Positions 34,763 through 45,147 of a stretch of DNA of 64,000 nucleotides are shown here, one piece after another (the stretch's first letter is position 1; each line of letters opens with the position of its first letter). This stretch comes from Aphanomyces cochlioides. Lineage: Eukaryota > Oomycota > Saprolegniomycetes > Saprolegniales > Verrucalvaceae. Below the pieces are notes generated by a model. That model had not been told where the DNA came from, ran no database searches, and was given only the letters and a program-made list of their open reading frames with translations. The translations under genes and the position numbers were made by a program. The stretch is from positions 2,666,001-2,730,000 of the forward strand of contig JAHQRK010000002.1 in assembly GCA_019828595.1 (NCBI GenBank), written 5' to 3'.

Positions 34763-35084
34763 ATGGTACTGCCTCTCGTTGATCACAAACGGATGGTAAG
34801 CTCGATCATTGATATCTATGTTACTATTTCATATTCTAGGAGGGCCTCTATGTAGCCAACACGAAGGATATGAAGTTGTAGTGCCACCGAATGAAGAATG
34901 GCTTGGTCTTTTTCTCTTCGCCATGGAAACGGCGGGCATTTGGACATCTCTCTGGAAACTATGCTGCGTGGTAAGTTGTTGAAATATACATGGTGACGAT
35001 TTATGATTTTACAGGCATTTATCATTGAGTCTGTGGAGGAATTTGCTGGTGCTTGTTCCGCTTTCTGTGCTTGAATGGTCGTGA
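34763..35084 (+). CDS. Possible small spliced gene, or remnant
   Basis: The ATG at 34763 begins MVLPLVDHKRM with a clean GTAAGC intron at 34796-34839. The next exon reads EGLYVANTKDMKL and then meets an in-frame TAG. Sense resumes at once in the same frame (CHRMKNGLVFFSSPWKRRAF), reaches a GTAAGT donor, and a last exon from 35015 ends at 35084. Either the TAG is a disabling mutation or a 30-bp intron (GTAGCC...TTGTAG) removes it. The 3' end overlaps, antisense, the end of the tyrosine recombinase. CCAATCA lies at 34677-34683. Function unknown. Confidence 0.3.
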
Positions 35085-37193
35085 AAACACCGGCTCTGTT
35101 GACTCCAGCAACAATCGAACAAGCGTGGATATCTTGAGCTGTGCATCTCGACGCTGTCGGCCCTTTTCCGTACTTCCCCAAATTGAATCAAGCAAGCCTT
35201 TGGCCACAAAGAGAGCGCTCGATACATCCGCTTCCGTCGACATGGATCTCAGCTTAGAACCAGTAGATCTTTCATAGAAATCAATCATCCTAGACATCAA
35301 AAACTCCCAATTGTAGAAATCGTTCCTTTTCTTCTTTGTAGCAAGGTCCAATGTAGATATTGTACGATACGGAGGCAATCTTTTCCCAGGATTCCCCAAC
35401 CACCATAGTCTCCACGCAGCAGCCAAATCTACACTAGCAAAATCTTCTGGTAGTTTGTGCAAGCCACCACCCCAAGTATGAACAACTGTCGACACTGATT
35501 GAGACTGTGGATGGTCAACTTGTGGCGTCGCCGTCTTGTTTGTTACCAATAAGTTGGAAATTACATTTGACAATGTTGATTCCAAGAAATCGCGGGTGAT
35601 ATTGCCCGACGCAAGTGAACTTTCTTCAATGATTGAACGAACGCCCTCCAGAATTATGTTGGGTATGGCCAAAATGCTGGTTTGGTTCGATTCGAGCTTC
35701 TTGTAGACCTCAACGTGAGGTGGAATCCCACTTGCTCGCATGCATTGAGACTCAAACTTGCATGCAATCTTGGACTTTAACTGTTCACGAGCAAGGTAGT
35801 TTGTAAATACAGAGGTAGAGAATAATGCATGGTTTGGAGGTAGCCGGCTCGCAAGGAAACTTCGATGATAGACAAGGCTAGCTAGAGCTAGTTTCAAAAC
35901 ACCAGCCAAATGAGGCACACTATGTAGTGTGGGGAACATGGATTTGACCATTTCAATCACAGTGATGTCGTTTGGATCAAGAAAGTGTGGGGGAAGAATT
36001 GCAAAGTCAGCACTATTGACAGGCAGACCCGCAACGACTCGACCTGTAAACTGATCGCCCGCTGCTTCGTAGCGGAAAATAGCGTTCCATGACGTTACCA
36101 AGCGACCACCCACACCGGAGACAGACACTTACTATGGAGGGGCCACCGGTGCTTCCAGAGGAAACAAATGTCGCTGCCCCCTTGCGGATGGAGTGGGTAC
36201 CGATATCTTTCGGCGCTTTATTGTCCGCCACATCCACTAGGCCCCAAGTCTGAAGAAGTTTTTTCAAGCTCTTCCCAAATCGATCCTACATCTCATGAAT
36301 AAACTAAATATAGAATGAAATCTACTTTTTGTTTTGAGCCAGGAAAGAGCTGCTTTGGCTCAATGTGACTGTTGCAAGCGAGGTAGATGCCTAAAGCAAG
36401 AAACAAATAAACTTGAGGGTTGAAAGGATTCGATTAGCAATGTCGTGGTTCTTTGTTTTTCGTCCCTATACTAATTATGCATGAAGTTATCTAAATACAA
36501 AATACCTTCTTGTGAGGTCTTTGTCTTGTGGAAAACAACCCCGATGCTGTCGTCTTCACATGAAATGTGTTCAAATCTACATTCTATCAGAAATCTTTGT
36601 GCAGACACCAGCTAACCTTATTGTTTCTGTGCTCTTTGAGCGACTCACCAAGTTCCAAGAGAGGACAAGAAACAAATGCGTGAAACCGCCATCAAACATA
36701 AGCATGGTATCCATGGCCAACTTCTCAAAATTGGAAAAGGTAAGAGGTCGCTTCCCAGTGAAGCCCTTGTCGCCAGACTGTAGCTCGTGAGCCTTTGCTC
36801 GACGGAGGCCTAGAGATTAACTTAAATTTTTAATATATCTTTTAATGTGATACCTGAAAATACCTAACGAATATCTTCACCAAATTCCTCTGGCAGAGAG
36901 ATCCTTTGATCCTTGTACAAACTACGAATGGCACTGCGATATCCGTTGAGAGTAGAAACTTCGACGGACTTGTGATTCACTGTCCACACTAAGAACTGGA
37001 GGAAATGGTGATAAGTGAAGAGATTTAAGTTCAGTGTCCTCTCGTCGTAGTTCAGCGGACACGGCATCAAAAGATCCTCTTTTCCCTGTAGTATCAACCA
37101 CTTTATGACCTGGTTTACCCCAGACTTGTAGCTTTTGCGTGTGTCGCTTGCAATGCGATTGTGACGAGCTTGTTCAATCGTAAACAAACTCAT
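35022..37193 (-). mobile_element. Crypton-like tyrosine-recombinase element, frameshifted
   Basis: The N-terminal SAM-like part is in 36864-37193 (TIEQARHNRIASDTRKSY). Introns are consistent with splicing to GKRPLTFSNFEKLA and then VLSWNLVSRSKST (first catalytic Arg). Later exons give GVVFHKTKTSQEG, THSIRKGAATFVSSGS (HxxR box) and CGWSLGNVMERYF (catalytic Tyr). One extra base near 36074-36077 then shifts frame, and the C-terminal part (35022-36090, YEAAGDQFTGRVVAGLP ... PEDF ... PPYRTIS) continues in the next frame. Cryptons use this enzyme to move as DNA circles and lack long terminal repeats, so element ends are not defined here. The catalytic R, HxxR and Y are all visible. Confidence 0.82.
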
Positions 37194-37613
37194 TGTGTTT
37201 TGTCTTGAGGGGTGTCTGCTTAAATCTCGACTGAACTACGACTGCACTTTCGTGAATTTACTCTTGATTGGCCGAGAATTAAGCAAATCCGACGCATCTC
37301 ATTGGATACCATTTTTGTAAGGCTGACAGCCTCACGTTTTCTGTTCCCCGTCGTCAATCGTGTCGTCATTTTTTCGTCAAAATAACCTGAAAATTTTATT
37401 GTCCGAAAATGGAAAATGTAAGGCCAGTGGCCTTACGACACATGTTTTTTTGGCATAGTATCGTTATGTTTTTTTGTTAATGTGCGATTGGATTGCCAGC
37501 AGCCGGTCTGTCATTGCCACATGGGAATACCGTATATCGTAAGTCATTTCGGTGTCTGACGACGATGTGATAAAATACCATGTGAGAACTCTGCCCACTT
37601 TATACTTGTCAGA

Positions 37614-39174
37614 ATGAATATAATAAATTCTCTTAGGACGCTCGGTCAAATTCGTGGTTCACGCATGAGGAAGTACCATCGACTGGCCTCAGGCCGTCCC
37701 TCTATAAAGGGCAAACCACGCAAAGGGCCAAAGCAATACAAGCGATCTTTTACATCTAACGCATTCAAGTGGCTCGTGGTGCAAGAGTACATGACGAACG
37801 GTCTCGGCGATACTGGTCTATCCAATGCAATGTCCAAGTACTTCCCAGGACTCACAGGCACAAGGGAAGTGTCAACTAAAAAAAAGATTCAAGCTTGGTA
37901 CAGAAATCGAGAATCAATTGAACGAAAAGCTGTAAATCCTGCGTCTGCGAATATGATGAATACGCGACAGCTGGGCCAAGCGACGGTGCTCGATATGGCC
38001 GCAGAAAGACGGATTGTCGAATGGATTGTGGAGCGCCGTCTTGAAGGTATCCCAATCTGCAACCTGTTGCTACAACAATATGCATTACAGATTGCTAAAG
38101 AAAACAATCTTTTACCACAGCAGTTTAAGGCAAGTGACCGTTGGATTGAGTCGTTTATGAAACGGCATGAACTGTCAATGAGATGCCAAACTCGATGTGG
38201 TAATAAGTCACCCGAAGAAGGCGATGCAACGTTGAAGGCCTTCAGTGACAAGATACTAAAATTGGTTGGAGAAAACGAAATTGTGGAGATTTACAATGCC
38301 GATCAAACCGCGGTAAATTATGAGTATCTAGGACGAAAGACAATCAATGCAGTTGGTGAAAAGCGTGTGTGGATCCGGACGAGTGGTCATGAGAAGCAAC
38401 GCGCAACGGCAATGCTACTTGCGAATTCAAAAGGGGAAAATTTTTCTTTGTTTATTGTGTTGAAGACAACTAAATGTTCCGTCGAAAAGAATGTCCAAGA
38501 AAATATTGATGAGCGAAACGGTTTTGGAAAAATTGTATGGAAAGAGATATGCAAAATACAAGACAAGTTTACCGCGCAGCTTTATGGCAATCCAACAGCT
38601 TGGTGGAATTCAGCAATTTCGTGCGAGTTCATCAATCATCATTTTGGAAACCGCAAAGGTAAAAATGTCAAACCAATTCTATTGATAAGGGATGATTTTG
38701 CTCCTCATTTTTGTCCTAAAGTCATGGAATTAGCAGCTTCATTTAATGTCATGCTTGAAAAAGTACCTCCAGGATTTACTTGGATTTGTCAGCCAGCTGA
38801 CGTTGCATGGATCAAGCCGTTCAAAACAATGATGCGAAAAAATTGGATACATCAATTGCAAAAGTCAGTGCAAAACCACAACTAACTCTAGCTTGGGAGC
38901 CTTCAAGCTGCATGCGCCAACACGTTTTGATCTTGTTCAATGGGCGTCAGACGCATAGAATCACTTGAGCTCCAAGACTATCATCAATGGCTTTAAAAAG
39001 TGCATGATTATTGCCGCTACCACAAACATTGAAGACGTGGCGGAGGCGTCGGTCGACGACAACAACGACGGAGATGAATTGTTCGATTCAATCGTCGAGC
39101 TTGCAAGCATGAGAGCCGAAATTCGAAGCGAGGAAGACATTTTTGGCGATGTGATCTACGAAATAGTTGTTTAG
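37614..39174 (+). pseudogene. pogo/Tigger (DDE_1, CENP-B-like) transposase, disabled
   Basis: The main frame (37614-38885, 423 aa) has an N-terminal helix-turn-helix region and a CENP-B-type DNA-binding domain (SDRWIESFMKRHELSMR). The DDE_1 catalytic core follows: EIYNADQTAV (first Asp), LLIRDDFAPHF (second Asp pair) and PPGFTWICQPADVAWIKPFK. At about 38885 the sense shifts frame to FKLHAPTRFDLVQWASDA. There a TAG (38958-38960) stands where the family usually has Trp, and KTIINGFKKC plus an acidic tail continue to 39174. One frameshift plus one nonsense codon therefore disable it. Confidence 0.85.
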
Positions 39175-39539
39175 ATCTTTGTAATTCATAATGATGAGTG
39201 TCTTACCAGTCTCTTGTTGCACCACCTTCGTCGTTTCTGTCATTGACTTGGACCACCACCACGTCTTCAATGTTTGCTGCATGGTGACCAGTCTTGACGC
39301 TCGAGGTATTCCATGCTCTTCACGATCATTGGTTGATCGTGCCTGTGTGCTCTTTGTGATCGGCAGAATCTTGGAAAATGGCAAACTCGAAAGGTTGACT
39401 GCAGAATTTCCACCAATGAGAATATTTTATGGCCAACTGAAAGATCGAAAAAAACTTTTTCCCATACAAAGTGTTAGTGAATTTCTTTTATTTCAACTTT
39501 CGACTTATAAATTAATGATCTTAAACATTGTATGTAATA

Positions 39540-40210
39540 CAGTAAAGCCTACCAAGTGAAACGCGACTCGGTGGACTGATAATCCGTTCAAGATGAGAGG
39601 TGTTTTACATCCCGAGGTAGTCATAGAATTATTTATTAGAGGTACTGTGATCTTTGATTATTCAGCCAATTGTCCAGAATGCCATTTGGTAAATGGCGTC
39701 GGTGAGCGGCGGCGCAACGTCGAGCCGCCTCTTGGATCATGGGACCACTAACAGCGATGACCTTTGTGGATCTGGCCTTGCAGAACCACATATACACACG
39801 TCGATCGAGTTCGAGAGCGTCTCCGACCAAACGGCATGTGCGTTTCGAGTTGGGGTCTCCATTTTGAGCGATTTGATCAGCAATTTTGTCTTTGGATCGC
39901 TTGATTCGCGTGATCATTGCTTTGGAGCAGTTGAACTCTTGACATATTGTCTTGTATGGAGTAGCGGCATCAATTAGTTCGACAATCTTCGCCCTTTCAG
40001 AGAGGCTCAACTCAACCATGCTACGGTGGGTCAATCGGCACAACGAGCTGGATTTTATACTGGTTTTATTATAGCTAAATGTTTCATTTGAGAGGTTGAA
40101 TTGTTTCACTTGGCAAGTTGAAATGTGTGGATATTAATCGGTGGATGAAATATCGTTCAAGATGCGAGGTGTTTCTCTATATGAGGTGTTTCACTTGGTA
40201 AGTTTTACTG
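39540..40210 (-). mobile_element. Small pogo-like element nested inside the larger one
   Basis: Terminal inverted repeats of 23 bp (39540-39562 and 40188-40210, starting CAGTAAA, two mismatches) are flanked by TA on both sides. The element is 671 bp and lies wholly within the larger pogo element, so it inserted later. It carries only the N-terminal part of a transposase. A copy of CGTTCAAGATG-GAGGTGTTT occurs in the same orientation near each end (about 39587 and 40154), an internal direct repeat. Confidence 0.85.
39636..40019 (-). pseudogene. Truncated pogo/Tigger transposase (N-terminal HTH part)
   Basis: From the ATG at 40019 the frame reads MVELSLSERAKIVELIDAAT and FNCSKAMITRIKRSKDKI, a CENP-B N-terminal helix-turn-helix. 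It continues into the start of the second DNA-binding helix bundle (DALELDRRVYMWFCKARSTK). It ends after about 127 aa; the DDE catalytic core is absent. It can bind DNA at most. It is not closely similar to the transposase of the host element. Confidence 0.75.
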
Positions 40211-40539
40211 TAAATTTAACAGTACAATGTATTTTGTGATTAGTTTACGCCATATGAATTTATATACTCTATTTAATAATATCTTTTGTAAAACAGAAAT
40301 AATCAATATATAGGGGTTATTTTTTGTTTTGACACCGAAATGACTTACGATATACGGTATTGTGTAAATTTATAATCGGTATTGTGTAAATTAATTCGGG
40401 TGAAAAGTTTGAATACATGAAAATAAACGCACTTAAGCGGAAACTCAACACAACTCAACCTTACTCAACCCAACTCAACCATCCGGATAAAGACTAAATT
40501 TCGGATAACGCACGAGAATAATGATCTCGGAATGTCATA

Positions 40540-42105
40540 CAGTGCTGTGCGAAACGATAGGACACATTGTATTGCTTCATTACATGAATAATTTCTTTGA
40601 GTTTATTCACTTCCACGGGTACTGTTCTATTGGCAGATTCGTTCTGTATTAAACAGTCAGCGCTTTGGAAGATTTCATTCGAAATTGGCTACAATACAGA
40701 CTAGTTTCGGTTTTTGCTCCTGTGCGAAACGATAGGACATGTACTAAACAAACCGAAAATTTGAATTTTGAAATGCTTTACCGCCACCAAGCATACTTCT
40801 CGCCCTTCACTTAACGATATTCTCGACTGTGAGCACTTACAACAAGTTGAATGGGCCGTGGTAGTCAGCTCACGGAACTCGAGCGTGGAAAAATTGATGT
40901 GTGTGTTGAATTCGGTCTAAACGTCGCGCAAACGGCAGCATACGTCAAACGAAGTCGGAATGTTGTGAGAACCTACCTGCTTGACCCAACGGGATACGGC
41001 CAACGATTTGGTGGTGGAAGACCATGCAAGCTGAGCGATCGCGACAAACGTCATGTCTTCATTACAATGGCCAGAGAAGATACAAGTGTGGCGAAACTTG
41101 CTGAAAATCCGAAATACAATGTTCATCGTACAACCCTCTCACGCCTCATCAATTCGTCTGAGCGATTTGAGTATATCAAGATGAATCAAGCTCCAAAATT
41201 AACCCCCGCCCACATGCAGGCAAGACTCAAATTTGCTGAAAAACATGTCGACTTTGGACCCCAGAAATGGAGCACAGTTATCTTTTCCGACGAAAAAAAA
41301 TGGAACCTTGACGGCCCCGATGGATTGAAATCATATTGGCACTGCATTGGACGCGAAAAGAAGTTGCTTTCAGTCGTCAAAATGGCGGCGGCTCAGTCAT
41401 GGTGTGGGGTGCATTTTGGGCCGATGGAAAATGCGAAATTTGCTTTTTGGAGGGTGGTCAAAACTCGAGTGATTACATTTTTACCTTGTCTGACTACTTG
41501 CTTCCCTCAGCCCATGCTTATTTTGGTGAAGACTTCATTTTTCAGCAAGATAATGCCTCCATTCACACGTCCAAAGAGACGATGTCTTTTTTCAGGATCA
41601 AAATATTTCTCTTTTAGACTGGCCAGCCTTGTCTCCTGATCTGAATCCCATTGAAAACGTGTGGGGATATCTCACGCAACGTGTTTACGCGAATGGAAAA
41701 CAATACGAGTCAAAAGAGGCCTTGAAATCTGCAATTTTGATGCATTGGAACTTGCTTGATCAATCATACTTGAGAAATCTTGTTTGCAGCATGAAATCAC
41801 GCTGTATTGACGTTTTACAGGCTCATGGGAAGACAATTAAGTACTAGACTACGCTCAAGGCATAATACAGTATCGTTTCCGTCCATGGTCAACGAGTTTC
41901 GCAAGTGTCCTAACCTTTCGGACACACTGCTAGAGCTATTTGCCTTGATTCTGCTGTTTCTAGCATCACTTCAACACTGTTAGATGCACTGCAACCATGG
42001 ATACACCTGTACGATAGTATTTGATATTTCTGCGATGATTCTTTCTACAGCTCTAGCTGTAGTGCGGCCGATATCGCGTATGTCCTAACGTTTCGCACAG
42101 CACTG
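40540..42105 (+). mobile_element. Tc1/mariner element with doubled (IR/DR) ends
   Basis: Outer inverted repeats: 40540-40563 (CAGTGCTGTGCGAAACG...) and 42081-42105, each flanked by TA. Related inner copies lie at 40721-40741 and 41905-41930, so each end has two transposase-binding-like sites, the IR/DR layout known from Sleeping Beauty-type elements. Length 1,566 bp. The transposase within (40851-41847) is frameshifted. Just left of the element, 40443-40480 is a short CAACT-rich repeat. Confidence 0.88.
40851..41847 (+). pseudogene. Tc1-like transposase, two frameshifts
   Basis: The first frame (40851 to about 41375) has paired helix-turn-helix motifs (MGRGSQLTELERGKIDVCVE) and the first catalytic Asp in VIFSDEKKWNLDGPDGL. 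The sense then moves to a second frame (GGGSVMVWGAFWADGKCEI ... FIFQQDNASIHTSKET, second Asp) until about 41600. A third frame (WPALSPDLNPIENVWGYL, catalytic Glu) runs to the stop at 41847. Together the three segments cover a full DD34E-type enzyme of usual length. Two indels make it inactive as it stands. Confidence 0.88.
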
Positions 42106-42179
42106 TATCTCTGGTGTTTATGATATCCCAGGCAAAGGCAGCGCTGGCTTAAAGACAGGTTACTTACTCTCATTGCAAG

Positions 42180-42632
42180 TAGGGATCCCCACGGCTCGGC
42201 TCGGCTCGAAGCCGATTTCCAAAATGTGGAACCAAGCCGACCGGTTTTTGAGCCTGGTCAAGCCGAACCGAGCCGACTCGAGCCGCGGCTAGCCGATCGA
42301 CCATGATGATGGCTATCTTCAAGTACATCTCCTCGAGTGTCAAAGAACCTAACACTGAATTTTCGACTGAGTTAAGACCTGCCATTCTTAACAAGTAGTG
42401 ATGGCGATACTTGGGATGATCGCATCACATGCACTAAACTTTATGGGATAATTAATCAAAATGGCAGATCCGGGTTATTATCGGCTCATCGGCTTGGCTC
42501 GGTTCGACTCGGCTTAACTCAACTCGGCTTGGCTCGGCTTTGGAGCCGATGAGGAAAATTTGAAACCAAGCCGAAGCGGTTCCTCTCGGTTCGGCTCGGC
42601 TCCGGCTCCGAACCGAGCCGTGGGGATTCCTA
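42180..42632. mobile_element. hAT-like non-autonomous element with CGGCT-rich arms
   Basis: The 8-bp target duplication ATTGCAAG stands at 42172-42179 and 42633-42640. The element between is 453 bp, with inverted ends TAGGGATCCCCACGGCTCGG and the near-complement ending in GATTCCTA. An 8-bp duplication is typical of hAT elements. Both arms are filled with degenerate repeats of GGCTCG / CGAGCC, so the two arms can fold on each other. It contains no transposase frame. Confidence 0.82.
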
Positions 42633-43007
42633 ATTGCAAGACCAGATATAATAGTAGAGCTTGAGGTGCATACACATGTCCAGCAAAGCACCCAAAAACT
42701 TTACAACCTGCTGAAATTGACGCAACAAGGAGCCGAGTCCTCGGAGACAATTCAAAGTCTGCTTATTGCAAATGCGTAGTGGTTTGAATTAGTTTTGCTC
42801 TTTAATTGGCGATAACAAAAGTCTATACAGTCTAAATTGGTTCTTTTACCTCAATAAGGGGTTTCAAAGCTGAAAATCAAGGGTGGAAGCGACAATGACG
42901 CCACATGAGTAATGATTTTTTTGGCCAATCATGATCATTTTCGATTTCTCTCCTCATTGCTTTGAGATCCCCACGGTGAAGGGTGGACTTCGCTCGTATA
43001 TTCCACA

Positions 43008-43367
43008 ATGGTTAGACTCTCCTCTCGTCAAGTGCTTCTCAAGCAATTGGAGTTGACGATCGCTATCATGTTTGGAAGACCGAATGTCCTCAGCCAAGTG
43101 GAATGGTTTAATTTCTTTGTCCAGTGTGGTAATGGTGAATTGAATTGTCTCGACCCATGGATCTACGATTACATTTCCAAAACCTATTGTGCCGTGGTTC
43201 ATTCACGATACTTGAGTCCACGAATGTACAAAGTTCCAATGTCCAGGACCATTTTGCCCATCTATGAATCCTTCACAAGGGACCATGTCTCAACTTGTTA
43301 TCCGTACCTATCCGGATTATCCGGACACGTACTCAACCAAATTCAACCAAGCATACAAGATATATGA
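43008..43367 (+). pseudogene. Possible PIF/Harbinger-type protein remnant
   Basis: The frame from the ATG at 43008 (MVRLSSRQVLLKQLELTIAI) contains VVHSRYLSPRMYKVPMSR. This resembles the 'RYL.PR..VP' segment found upstream of the catalytic core in some Harbinger-like transposon proteins of oomycetes. It stops after 119 aa at a TATCCGGATTATCCGG stretch. A short acidic frame (43536-43652, MSDHGEGSADSDSAWC) follows. Likely debris; identification is weak. Confidence 0.3.
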
Positions 43368-44270
43368 GACCCCGGCAAACATTTTGATGGATAAGCCGTT
43401 TTTTGTCATCCGAGAAAATCAACTTTAAAGTGCAAGTACTACTGTTTCATCCTCTTTCACCTCTTTCAAGAAATCGAGGAGGAAAGGAAATGTAATTAAA
43501 TAAACAAAATCATTATATTTTCGTGATAAAATAAAAATGAGTGATCATGGTGAAGGTTCGGCCGACTCCGATTCGGCCTGGTGCGCAGAAGCCTCAGACG
43601 AAAGTGATTATTGGAATGACCCATCCGACAATGACAGCTCGAGAAGAAATGCTTGATTGAAAGAGAAGAAGAGGCGGCTGGTTTTCTCGCTTCGGTGTCG
43701 CAAATGTCCAAGCGTGAAAAATAAACTTGCATAAAATGATGTTTATCAAAATATTAAAAAATCATCATTTTCCTGTCCGGAAAAAATCCGGTTAAATTTT
43801 TTTAATTGCCTAATTAATCATCTTTTAGTGCGTTTTAGGCCAATTGGTAGCCAGAAATCGACAGCTCTTGCAAAATACTGTCCAATGGTGCAATAAAAAA
43901 ATTTGAAAAAATTTGAACTTTGCGGCATGGCCGTCGCGCCGATGGTCGTATCTCGGTGACCAAAGCGAGTGGGGAAATGTCTTCAAACAACTTTAAATAG
44001 TGTTGACAGTATGAAAGACCAAACAAAGTGCACATTGTTGTAACTTTGAACTCTGCTTAAGAACAACAACGTTTTTAGATATATGCACCCTTTGTCATGT
44101 GATATCTAGTACACGACAAGCTGATATCATTGAAATCACTCTAGACACGCTTAAGAAATTGAGATCTAACACTAATTTTAGTTTCAAGAATGACTTTGTA
44201 TTCCTGGCGGTCACTGTAAAATGAATTGCACACCCTGTTCAAGTAATTCTTCCAAGTTCTATCTCACTGT

Positions 44271-44317
44271 TCTACTTGCAGTGTATAGCTAGTGTATAGC
44301 TATACACTGCAAGTAGA
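44271..44317. repeat. Perfect hairpin, 20-bp arms, 7-bp loop
   Basis: Arms 44271-44290 and 44298-44317 are exact inverted copies (TCTACTTGCAGTGTATAGCT and its complement) around AGTGTAT. It may be a tiny MITE, a transposon-end remnant or a cruciform. The rest of 43401-44382 is AT-rich with no supported gene. Confidence 0.6.
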
Positions 44318-44382
44318 AATAGCATAGGATGCTGTCTTTCGTATGGGACGAGGAGTTTGCTGACGGAATAGTTTTCGCTTTA

Positions 44383-45000
44383 GAGCATCTCCAGCAGTCT
44401 CTGAATCCTTCTCTGAAACTGACTTTTTTCTGATTCCAGTGGATAATTTCAGGGAAAACACCTCCAGCAGTCTCTGGTTTTGACTCTGAAACTGGTTCTC
44501 AGGACAACGTGACACTGAGTTTCGAGCGCCGCCACTGAGTTTTGAGTCAAAAAGTCAGGGTTTTGGGACCAAAACTCAGAGGCACTGACTTTAGTTTCAT
44601 ATTCAGACTTATTATGATATACAAAATACTAGATTTCACGTTTTATTGGCATGGATGGACGGCAAAGAGAGCTGCACTATGCCGTCACTCTCTTGATGAC
44701 CTAGTTTTATAACATTACGCATATCTTCATCATCTCCTGACTCTTCATGGCGCAGGACGCAAGAACCCTCGGCAACTTGGAGCGCCAGCCAGCTGCTGGC
44801 TCTGTTCTGGCTGCATTACAGGTGAACATGTCATTGCATAAATTAATATAGTATTTAAAATTAGAGGTTTCTGAGCTTTAAATTCTGAGACTGCTGTGAA
44901 AATATCGACACTGAAACTCAAACTCAGTTTTCTGTGCAACTCTTGCCCCTGGATCTCAGGTAAAATTCAGTTTCAGATTCAGTGACTGCTGTGGATGCTC
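44383..45000. mobile_element. PIF/Harbinger-like MITE
   Basis: The 3-bp target duplication TTA flanks a 618-bp element whose inverted ends begin GAGCATCTCCAGCAGTC (44383) and complement GACTGCTGTGGATGCTC (to 45000), with further similarity inward (CTGAATC, CTGAAACTGA). A TTA duplication and a GAGCATCTCC-type end are typical of PIF/Harbinger MITEs. A second copy of the end motif (CTCCAGCAGTCTCTG) lies inside near 44463. No transposase is encoded. Confidence 0.8.
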
Positions 45001-45147
45001 TTATTTGGAGAAGTTTATCCGGATCATAAAAAACTTCTTTAGAATATATATAAAATTTGACAGGTTTTGACCCATTGACCAATCAGATGGCGGCCACGTA
45101 TCCTCATCTAAGCCGCCCACTTTGAGGAAAAACAGGTCAAGTGCAGG

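Larger units (their letters stand above)
37530..40357 (+). mobile_element. pogo/Tigger-type DNA transposon with TIRs and TA duplication
   Basis: Perfect 27-bp terminal inverted repeats lie at 37530-37556 (starting CCGTATATCG) and 40331-40357, each flanked by TA, the target site of the Tc1/mariner/pogo superfamily. The inside holds a decayed transposase (37614-39174) and a second, smaller element (39540-40210). Perfect TIRs with a broken transposase suggest recent activity helped by an enzyme from elsewhere. Confidence 0.88.
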
